DNA of 49,397 nucleotides, from contig CANQEU010000010.1 of NCBI GenBank assembly GCA_947595635.1, positions 1 through 49,397 of the forward strand. The letters are read 5' to 3'. Below the pieces are notes generated by a model. It was given only the letters and a program-made list of their open reading frames with translations, was not told where the DNA came from and did no database searches. Positions 42,997-49,397 of this stretch are shown one piece after another. Made by a program: the position numbers and the translations under genes. This DNA comes from an uncultured Clostridia bacterium. Its GTDB lineage: Bacteria > Bacillota > Clostridia > Oscillospirales > Acutalibacteraceae. How positions within the stretch are numbered: position 1 is the first letter of the stretch; every line of letters starts with the position of its first letter.

Positions 42997-43743
42997 TCAT
43001 TTATATCGCTTTTCTGCTATTTCGTTAAGCTGAGCAAGCTGAACGGGATCGTTTGCGCCTAATACTGCGTCCTCGCTGCCGGCAGTGTATGCGCCTGCCC
43101 TTTTGCCCTTTTTAAGCAGCAGCTTTATCGCGTCGGGCAAATAGTATTCTCCGGCATTGTTGTCTGATTTTATTTCCGACAGCACTCCCAAAAGCTCCTG
43201 CGATGAAAACCAGTAGGCTCCTGAGTTTATCTCGTTTATCTTTAAAACACTTTGATCCGCGTCCTTGTGCTCCGTTATAGCGGAAAGGCGACCCTCTTTA
43301 TCCCTGACAATCCTGCCGTAGCCCGTCGGATCGCCGACCCTTGCCGAAATTACAGTAACGCTGTTTGAATCGGCTCTGTGCCGTTCAAGCGCGGTTTTAA
43401 TTGTGTCCGAGTCCATAAACGGAGCGTCGCCGTTAAGGATTATCACATCGCCGCCGTTTTTTTCAAGAAAATCCCTTGCCGTCATAACGGCATGACCCGT
43501 TCCGAGCCGCTCTTTTTGAAACGTTGTTTCAATATGGTACGGAAGAGTATTAAGATATTCCTCTATGTACTCCTTTTTATAGCCCGTCACAACACATATA
43601 TTTTCAATGCCGGCTTCCAAAACCGAGTCGAGCACCCATTGCAGAATAGGTTTTCCAAGAACCTGTGAAAGGGTTTTCGGCTTATCCGATTTCATTCGCT
43701 TCCCCTCGCCGCCGGCAAGGATAACTGCGCTTAGACTGCCCAT
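42997..43743 (-). CDS. GlmU-like nucleotidyltransferase, uridylyltransferase domain only
   Basis: The start is ATG 43743, behind AAGGAGA (a TTG just upstream overlaps). The 248-residue protein has the GT-A pyrophosphorylase fold: nucleotide-binding LAGGEGKRMKSDKPK, GTGHAVMTA, metal-binding NGDAPFM, GYGRIVRD and NEINSGAYWF. These match the N-terminal half of GlmU, which makes UDP-GlcNAc. The left-handed beta-helix acetyltransferase half of bifunctional GlmU (normally about 450 residues) is absent. Either acetylation is done by a separate enzyme or this is a paralogue. The position next to prs is the usual glmU position. Confidence 0.85.
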   Translation of the reverse strand: MGSLSAVILAGGEGKRMKSDKPKTLSQVLGKPILQWVLDSVLEAGIENICVVTGYKKEYIEEYLNTLPYHIETTFQKERLGTGHAVMTARDFLEKNGGDVIILNGDAPFMDSDTIKTALERHRADSNSVTVISARVGDPTGYGRIVRDKEGRLSAITEHKDADQSVLKINEINSGAYWFSSQELLGVLSEIKSDNNAGEYYLPDAIKLLLKKGKRAGAYTAGSEDAVLGANDPVQLAQLNEIAEKRYK

Positions 43744-44050
43744 CAAAAGATCTCCTTAAAAAGCGTTCGATAAATAGCCTGCTTTACATACTAACAGATA
43801 ATATTATTATCTCACATACGCAGGATTTTTCAAGAGCTAAATTGTCGCTTTCGGCAATTTCATACATTTTAACAGTAATTGTTTGAAGGCATAGAGTTAA
43901 TTTAGGTTGTTTTTATCGGAAAAATCTGTAAAAAATTTGAATAAGGTATAGCCAAATTGACAAATATTTGTTATAATAACAGTTAGACTGAGAAGTCAAA
44001 TTTTGTATGTGTTTTAAAATCTGCACAATTTTTTTCAGGAGGTAATACCA
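43744..44050. other. Divergent region between GlmU-like gene and ppdK
   Basis: About 300 AT-rich bases with no gene. It contains the ppdK promoter candidate; the leftward promoter for the GlmU-prs-pth-mfd run is presumably also here but I cannot place it. Confidence 0.45.
43969..43977 (+). promoter_or_regulatory. Putative extended -10 promoter of ppdK
   Basis: TGTTATAAT fits an extended -10 element, about 74 bases before the ppdK start. A TTGACA at 43957-43962 is only 9 bases from it and cannot act as its -35. Confidence 0.4.
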
Positions 44051-46675
44051 ATGGGCAAAAAGTATGTTTATTTGTTCAAAGAGGGTAACGGAAAGATGAG
44101 AGAGCTTCTCGGCGGTAAGGGCGCTAACCTTGCCGAGATGACAAACCTCGGCTTACCGGTACCGCAGGGCTTCACAATCACAACTGAGGCCTGCACACAG
44201 TATTATGAGGACGGCAGAAAGATCAATGATGAGATTCAAGCCGAAATCATGGAGTACATCTCAAAGATGGAAGAAATTACGGGCAAAAAATTCGGCGACA
44301 AGGAAAATCCGCTGCTTGTTTCGGTACGTTCCGGCGCGAGAGCGTCAATGCCCGGTATGATGGATACCATACTTAACCTTGGACTTAACGAGACTGTTGT
44401 TGAGGTTATGGCGCAGAAGTCCGGCAATCCGCGTTGGGCGTATGACTGCTACAGAAGATTCATCCAAATGTATTCCGACGTTGTTATGGAGGTCGGCAAA
44501 AAATATTTTGAAGAGCTCATTGACAAGATGAAGGCTGAAAAGGGCGTTAAGCAGGATACAGAGCTTACAGCCGAGGATCTCAAGGAGCTTGCAAACCAGT
44601 TTAAGGCTGAATATAAAGAAAAAATCGGCGTTGACTTCCCGACTGATCCTAAGGAGCAGCTTATGGGAGCTATCACAGCCGTATTCCGTTCATGGGACAA
44701 CCCCAGAGCAAACGTATATCGCCGTGATAACGATATTCCTTATTCATGGGGTACAGCCGTTAACGTACAGATGATGGCATTCGGTAATATGGGCGAAACA
44801 TCAGGTACAGGCGTTGCGTTCACTCGTGACCCGGCAACAGGCGAAAAGCACCTTATGGGTGAGTTCCTTATGAACGCACAGGGCGAGGACGTTGTTGCGG
44901 GCGTAAGAACACCGCAGAAGATAGATCAGCTTAAGGACGTTATGCCCGAGGTTTACGAGCAGTTTGTAGGAATCTGCAACACTCTTGAAAATCATTACAG
45001 AGATATGCAGGATATGGAGTTTACAATTGAAGACAGAAAGCTTTATATGCTCCAGACCCGTAACGGTAAAAGAACAGCGCAGGCTGCTCTTAAAATCGCC
45101 TGCGATCTCGTTGACGAGGGTATGATCAGCGAGCAGGAGGCTGTTAAGATGATCGATCCGAGAAATCTTGACACACTTCTTCATCCGCAGTTTGACGCTG
45201 CCGCTTTAAAGGCTGCAACACCTGTTGCAAAGGCTCTTGCGGCTTCTCCGGGAGCAGCTTGCGGTAAAATCGTATTCTCTGCCGAGGATGCAAAGGCATG
45301 GAACGCAAATGGCGAAAAGGTCGTTTTGGTTCGTCTTGAGACTTCACCTGAGGACATTGAGGGTATGAAGGCTTCACAGGGTATCCTCACTGTTCGCGGC
45401 GGCATGACGTCTCACGCAGCCGTTGTTGCAAGAGGTATGGGCACCTGCTGTGTATCCGGCTGTTCAGAAATAGTTATGGACGAGGCTAACAAGAAGTTCA
45501 CCCTTGCAGGCAAGGAATATCACGAGGGCGACTACATTTCAATAGACGGTTCAACAGGAAACATCTATGACGGCATTATTCCTACTGTTGACGCTACGAT
45601 TGCCGGCGAGTTCGGAAGAATAATGGAGTGGGTCGACAAGTTCAGAGTATTGAAGGTTAGAACAAACGCGGATACTCCGGCAGACGCAAAGAAGGCACGC
45701 GAGCTTGGCGCAGAGGGCATCGGCCTTTGCCGTACAGAGCATATGTTCTTTGAGGGCGACAGAATAGAGGCGTTCCGCGAGATGATTTGCTCGGATACCG
45801 TTGAGGAGAGAGAAGCTGCTCTTAATAAGATTCTCCCGATTCAGCAGGGCGACTTTGAGGCTCTTTATGAGGCTCTTGAGGGTAATCCGGTTACAATCCG
45901 CTTCCTTGATCCTCCGCTTCACGAGTTTGTTCCGACAGAAGAAGCTGATATTGAGCTTCTTGCAAAATCACAGGGCAAGACAGTTGAGCAGATCAAGGCT
46001 ATAATTGATTCTCTCCACGAGTTCAACCCGATGATGGGTCACCGCGGATGCCGTCTTGCGGTAACATATCCTGAAATCGCAAAGATGCAGACTTCAGCCG
46101 TTATCCGTGCGGCCATCAACGTTAAGAAGGCTCATCCGGACTGGAACATTGTTCCTGAAATTATGATACCGCTTGTTGGCGAGGTCAAGGAGCTTAAGTA
46201 CGTTAAGAATGTAGTTGTAGAAACAGCCGACGCTGAGATTGCAGCGGCAGGCGCAGACCTTAAGTATGAGGTCGGCACTATGATAGAGATACCGAGAGCT
46301 GCTCTTACGGCTGATGAGATTGCAAAGGAGGCAGAGTTCTTCTGCTTCGGTACAAACGATCTTACTCAGATGACATACGGCTTCTCGCGTGACGACGCAG
46401 GTAAGTTCCTCAACGCTTACTATGACGCTAAGATATTTGAGAACGATCCGTTTGCAAAGCTCGACCAGACAGGCGTTGGCAAGCTTATGGAAATGGCAAT
46501 CAAGCTCGGCAAGCAGGTTCGTCCGGATATGCACCTTGGCATATGCGGCGAGCACGGCGGAGATCCGTCCTCTGTTGAGTTCTGCCACAAGATCGGTCTT
46601 GACTATGTTTCATGCTCACCGTTCAGAGTTCCAATCGCTCGTCTTGCGGCGGCACAGGCAGCTCTTAAGGACTGA
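44051..46675 (+). CDS. ppdK: Pyruvate, phosphate dikinase
   Basis: The 874-residue enzyme matches the classical clostridial length. It has the N-terminal ATP-grasp domain (GGKGANLAEMTNLGLPVPQGFTI), the phosphohistidine domain with H455 in GGMTSHAAVVARGMG, and the PEP/pyruvate TIM barrel with C-terminal GICGEHGGDPSS. It interconverts PEP and pyruvate using ATP/Pi and AMP/PPi, and supports pyrophosphate-linked glycolysis in anaerobes. ATG 44051 follows CAGGAGGTAA, a very strong ribosome binding site, so high expression is likely. Codon use is smoother (many GCT/GTT) than in neighbours, as expected for a highly expressed gene. Confidence 0.97.
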   Translation: MGKKYVYLFKEGNGKMRELLGGKGANLAEMTNLGLPVPQGFTITTEACTQYYEDGRKINDEIQAEIMEYISKMEEITGKKFGDKENPLLVSVRSGARASMPGMMDTILNLGLNETVVEVMAQKSGNPRWAYDCYRRFIQMYSDVVMEVGKKYFEELIDKMKAEKGVKQDTELTAEDLKELANQFKAEYKEKIGVDFPTDPKEQLMGAITAVFRSWDNPRANVYRRDNDIPYSWGTAVNVQMMAFGNMGETSGTGVAFTRDPATGEKHLMGEFLMNAQGEDVVAGVRTPQKIDQLKDVMPEVYEQFVGICNTLENHYRDMQDMEFTIEDRKLYMLQTRNGKRTAQAALKIACDLVDEGMISEQEAVKMIDPRNLDTLLHPQFDAAALKAATPVAKALAASPGAACGKIVFSAEDAKAWNANGEKVVLVRLETSPEDIEGMKASQGILTVRGGMTSHAAVVARGMGTCCVSGCSEIVMDEANKKFTLAGKEYHEGDYISIDGSTGNIYDGIIPTVDATIAGEFGRIMEWVDKFRVLKVRTNADTPADAKKARELGAEGIGLCRTEHMFFEGDRIEAFREMICSDTVEEREAALNKILPIQQGDFEALYEALEGNPVTIRFLDPPLHEFVPTEEADIELLAKSQGKTVEQIKAIIDSLHEFNPMMGHRGCRLAVTYPEIAKMQTSAVIRAAINVKKAHPDWNIVPEIMIPLVGEVKELKYVKNVVVETADAEIAAAGADLKYEVGTMIEIPRAALTADEIAKEAEFFCFGTNDLTQMTYGFSRDDAGKFLNAYYDAKIFENDPFAKLDQTGVGKLMEMAIKLGKQVRPDMHLGICGEHGGDPSSVEFCHKIGLDYVSCSPFRVPIARLAAAQAALKD

Positions 46676-46747
46676 TTTGAGCGTGCTTAGTCCGTCATAA
46701 TTTTCGGCGGACGCCGGCGCTTTATAAAGCGTGATAAATAATTAAAT

Positions 46748-46787
46748 AAAAGCTCACGGGGGAATAAATCCCTCGTGGGCTTTTTTG
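46748..46787 (+). terminator. Rho-independent terminator after ppdK
   Basis: AAAGCTCACGGGGG pairs with CCCTCGTGGGCTTT around AATAAAT, with G-T pairs, and is followed by a T-run ending near 46786. Confidence 0.85.
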
Positions 46788-46821
46788 TCGACTAAATCAC
46801 CGACATATGTTCTGCGGCGGA

Positions 46822-46856
46822 AAAGAAAAACGGCAGCCGTGCTAAGACGGCTGCCG
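46822..46856 (-). terminator. Terminator of leuA
   Basis: A perfect 10-base stem, CGGCAGCCGT with ACGGCTGCCG (loop GCTAAG), is followed on the minus strand by TTTTTCTTTT. Confidence 0.88.
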
Positions 46857-46903
46857 AAACGAACATATTATTTGTCAAATGGTTTATTATACATATTCCT
46901 TTG

Positions 46904-48607
46904 TTACTTGCCCTGCTTAAGCAGGTAGTTTGCTCTGTTTATTGCATTGAGCAGACCGTATATTGACGCCATATTTATATTACTGCCAATGCCTACGCCG
47001 AATATTCCCTTGCCGTTTTTGCGCAACAACTCAATATAAGCTATAGCTTTTGAGTCGCTGCCCTCGCTTATTGCGTGCTCGCTGTAGGACAGGAACTTGT
47101 AGCAGTCCACGCCAATCGACTTCATTGCGTTGAAGAAAGCGTCGATTGGTCCGTTGCCGTCCCCCTCAATATTTTTTTCGCTGATATCGCCGTCTATATT
47201 TACAGAGAGAACGCCGCTGAATGTGACGCGGTCGTCGTCATTGCAGCCGCTTTGTGTTATATTGTGCTTTTTTAAGTCGTATTTTTTGGGAATATAGAGA
47301 TACTCTCTTTCAAATACGTGCAAAAGCTCCTTTGGCAATAGCTCTCTGCCAAGCTTGTCGCACTCCGCCTGAACAAGAGCGCCAAATTCGGGGTGCATTT
47401 TTTTCGGCAAGTGATAGCCGAAGGTGTGCGCCATAACGAATGCCGCGCCGCCCTTGCCCGACTGGGAATTTATTCTTATAATAGGCTCATATTCACGCCC
47501 TACATCGGCAGGGTCTATAGGAAGATACGGAACCTCCCAGTATTTTGAGTGAGTGTCGGACATATACTGTGTTCCCTTACTTATCGCGTCCTGATGAGAG
47601 CCTGAAAAGGCTGTGAAAACAAGCTCGCCGGCATATGGCGTTCTTTCGTGTATCTTCATCTTTGTGCAGCGCTCGTATACCTCTTTAAGCCTTGGAATGT
47701 TGTAAAGGTCAAGCTTTGGGTCAACACCCTGAGTGAACATATTAAGCCCGACCGTTACTATATCAAGATTTCCTGTTCTTTCGCCGTTGCCGAAAAGCGT
47801 TCCCTCAACTCTGTCCGCGCCTGCAAGCAGGGCAAGCTCTGTTGCGGCGACGCCGGTGCCTCTGTCGTTGTGCGGGTGAAGACTTATTATTGCTGCCTCT
47901 CTGTTTGGCAGATGTTTAATAAAATATTCAATTTGATCCGCATATGTGTTCGGTGTACACATTTCTACCGTGTTGGGCAGATTGAGGATTATCGGATTTT
48001 CTTTTGTACTGCCAAGAGCCTCCATAACGGCCGCGCAGATATTTACAGAAAAATCAACCTCTGTGCCGCTGAAGCTTTCCGGTGAATATTCAAAGCGTAT
48101 ATTTGTATCGCCGTCGTAGCTGTCCGTAAGCTCCTTGATAAGCTTTGCGCCGTCTACGGCGATTTTTGTTATGCCCTCCATATCCGTGTGGAAAACAACC
48201 TTTCTCTGGAGCGTAGAGGTAGAATTGTAGAAGTGTACGATTACATTTTTTGCTCCCTTTATCGCCTCAAAGGTTTTTCTGATAAGATGCTCTCTTGCCT
48301 GAACGAGAACCTGAATTGTAACGTCGTCGGGAATGTGACCTCCCTCGATAAGCTCTCTGCAAATCTCGTATTCTGTTTCAGAGGCGGACGGAAAGCCTAT
48401 TTCAATCTCTTTAAAGCCAATATCGCACAGAAGCTTAAAAAATTCAAGCTTTTCCTGCAAATTCATAGGGTCGATCAAAGCCTGGTTGCCGTCGCGAAGG
48501 TCAACGCTGCACCATATCGGCGCCTTTGTTATTGTTTTGTCCGGCCATTCTCTGTTTTCAAGCTTTATCTGCTTGAACGGAACATACTTTTTGTAAGAGT
48601 CTGACAT
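46904..48607 (-). CDS. leuA: 2-isopropylmalate synthase (LeuA type 2)
   Basis: The start is ATG 48607, behind AAAGGAGG; an upstream frame lacks such a site. The 567-residue length and N-terminus (YVPFKQIKLENREWPD) match the longer LeuA2 group. Visible motifs are the DRE-TIM signature in DLRDGNQALIDPM, metal-binding HPHNDRGTG, and the C-terminal LeuA allosteric dimer domain (about 430-560). It condenses acetyl-CoA with 2-oxoisovalerate, the first step to leucine, and is usually leucine-inhibited. A Leu T-box lies upstream. No other leu genes are in the window, so it is separate from leuBCD. Confidence 0.95.
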   Translation of the reverse strand: MSDSYKKYVPFKQIKLENREWPDKTITKAPIWCSVDLRDGNQALIDPMNLQEKLEFFKLLCDIGFKEIEIGFPSASETEYEICRELIEGGHIPDDVTIQVLVQAREHLIRKTFEAIKGAKNVIVHFYNSTSTLQRKVVFHTDMEGITKIAVDGAKLIKELTDSYDGDTNIRFEYSPESFSGTEVDFSVNICAAVMEALGSTKENPIILNLPNTVEMCTPNTYADQIEYFIKHLPNREAAIISLHPHNDRGTGVAATELALLAGADRVEGTLFGNGERTGNLDIVTVGLNMFTQGVDPKLDLYNIPRLKEVYERCTKMKIHERTPYAGELVFTAFSGSHQDAISKGTQYMSDTHSKYWEVPYLPIDPADVGREYEPIIRINSQSGKGGAAFVMAHTFGYHLPKKMHPEFGALVQAECDKLGRELLPKELLHVFEREYLYIPKKYDLKKHNITQSGCNDDDRVTFSGVLSVNIDGDISEKNIEGDGNGPIDAFFNAMKSIGVDCYKFLSYSEHAISEGSDSKAIAYIELLRKNGKGIFGVGIGSNINMASIYGLLNAINRANYLLKQGK

Positions 48608-48664
48608 TGTAATTCCTCCTTTTAATTCACAATTAATCCGATGCCGCAAGCCCTTTAATAATCA

Positions 48665-48943
48665 GCCATGCAATAAAAAACGCCCCTTGCGTTAACGCAA
48701 AAGGGACGAATAAAAATCCGTGGTACCACCCAAATTCAAGCAAAATGCTCCTCATTAAAGGCTTCAGACAAAGCCCTGACCGATAACGCAGTCTGGCGTC
48801 CTGCCCTGTTATCGGACAGGCGACTCCGGAGTGAGTTATACATACGGGTACATTCACCGCCTTACACCCAACGGCGGCTCTCTGCGCAATGCAATCCGCA
48901 TCTTGTTTCCTTCACAGTCTTTAAGTGATAGATTTAATTGTTA
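48665..48943 (-). promoter_or_regulatory. Leucine T-box riboswitch (leader of leuA)
   Basis: On the minus strand stem I contains GCAGAGAGCC (about 48886-48877). The probable specifier CTC (Leu, 48835-48833) lies in ATAACTCACT. The T-box GGGTGGTACCACGG is at 48731-48718. A terminator follows, CGTCCCTTTTGCG/CGCAAGGGGCG (one asymmetry) with a six-T run (about 48705-48676). Uncharged tRNA-Leu would turn on leuA. The CTC assignment is by position and gene context; stem I was not folded by computation. Confidence 0.88.
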
Positions 48944-48949
48944 TAAACA

Positions 48950-48978
48950 ATTATATGAAAAACAGCTTGAATTGTCAA
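48950..48978 (-). promoter_or_regulatory. Sigma-A promoter of the leuA T-box leader
   Basis: On the minus strand consensus TTGACA, a 17-base spacer and consensus TATAAT lie just before the T-box leader. Confidence 0.9.
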
Positions 48979-49089
48979 CAGTTTTTTTGAGATTTTTAAA
49001 GATAAGATTTTGCACCGCTTATATATAACCGCATAAAATTTAAAAATTCGCGGTTGCTGTAAGTTTTTGCCTGCGCAAAAATTTTATTT

Positions 49090-49397
49090 ATTTTAAGCCG
49101 CTTCACGGGTATAAAAGCTTATTTAAGAAAAATTCCCTTGTGCGGGAATGATGAGGTGCAGGAGAAGCTGACGCTACCTCGTAACCCCCCCACTTGCTCG
49201 TAGCAAAATTTGTTTAATTTTAAATTCGTGCCACTGTCTGCAAAATATTGGAAGCGCACAATCAATCTTCCCTCACAGGACAGAATGTCGAGCGCAAACG
49301 CTCCAAGGCAAGCAAAAGCTTGAAAGTAAATATCCCCCATAAACGAGAGATGTTTCCGAACGAAATAAAATGTTTCGGGGCGACTTTTGCGCAAGCA
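49090..49397 (+). repeat. Mosaic hairpin repeat block R4 (runs to the window edge)
   Basis: Block CACGGGTATAAAAGCTTATT (49104-49123), CCTTGTGCGGGAATGATGAG (49136-49155) and a hairpin slot beginning GCAGGAGAAGC (49157-49167) whose 3' arm is lost. Then block TGCCACTGTCTGC to AAAAGCTTGAAAGTAAATAT (49229-49332), which matches R3 (inverted) over about 100 bases and R1 over about 60. No gene is supported; a minus-strand open frame crosses it. Confidence 0.8.

Noticed and set aside
43957-43977. TTGACA with TATAAT before ppdK as a standard promoter
   Set aside because: The spacer is only 9 bases, so they cannot act together; only the extended -10 is kept as a candidate.
49119-49394. A 91-codon minus-strand open frame across repeat R4, with a similar peptide (SCTSSFPHK) readable in a frame across R2
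   Set aside because: The shared peptide only reflects the shared DNA repeat. There is no ribosome binding site or family resemblance, the frame is broken in R3, and the repeats contain many hairpins.

Overview
The window is a stretch of low-to-moderate GC chromosome from an anaerobic, spore-forming Firmicute, most likely class Clostridia, order Oscillospirales (Ruminococcaceae/Oscillospiraceae). The evidence is an alpha/beta-type small acid-soluble spore protein, a GerW/YtfJ spore protein, strong AGGAGG-type ribosome binding sites, T-box leaders, pyruvate phosphate dikinase, and a secreted protein ending in a dockerin module as in cellulosome- or amylosome-forming gut bacteria. The species cannot be fixed from the sequence alone.

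Layout. 1-287 is the 3' end of cinA. 651-4586 is a single reading frame joining a complete 4-alpha-glucanotransferase (MalQ) to a complete glycogen phosphorylase (GlgP), with a ribosome binding site still present at the junction. 4719-7683 holds a small membrane protein, a hydrolase lipoprotein and a two-gene ABC exporter. 8017-13335 is a conserved cell-division/sporulation cluster: site-2-type protease, scpA, scpB, DUF2953 protein, gerW, D-Ala-D-Ala carboxypeptidase and rluB. 13347-16295 is a YgiQ radical SAM protein, a ComEC-like metallo-beta-lactamase protein and a tiny DUF3006 protein. A tyrosine T-box then precedes tyrS, followed by mscL and a VanY-type carboxypeptidase. On the minus strand come an SASP gene, a DUF3783 protein, lepA and nth. 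After a HAD hydrolase there is a 600-base block of mosaic repeats, then a lipoprotein, an aminotransferase, trpS, an ABC-F ATPase and an ECF transporter S component. Next are a Na/Pi cotransporter (minus) with a Pho-box-like array, a CBS protein, tRNA-Thr and tRNA-Tyr. A dockerin protein gene bracketed by inverted repeat blocks follows. The right end carries prsA-like, mfd, pth, prs and a GlmU-like uridylyltransferase (all minus), ppdK (plus), and leuA (minus) with a leucine T-box, ending in another repeat block.

How the genes work together. Most of the window is housekeeping: translation (tyrS, trpS, lepA, pth, two tRNAs), repair (nth, mfd), chromosome segregation (scpAB), nucleotide and cell-wall precursors (prs, GlmU-like), central carbon (malQ-glgP, ppdK) and leucine synthesis. 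MalQ plus GlgP would turn maltodextrin or glycogen into glucose-1-phosphate; PpdK interconverts PEP and pyruvate.

The least explained material is intergenic. A family of mosaic repeats occurs at about 24060-24620, 33725-34080, 35655-36225 and 49090-49397. It has conserved linkers and exchangeable hairpins. A separate 108-base element at 42805-42912 folds as a nearly perfect three-leaf cloverleaf. These, the dockerin gene framed by inverted repeat blocks next to tRNAs, and the MalQ-GlgP fusion are the main items to check.
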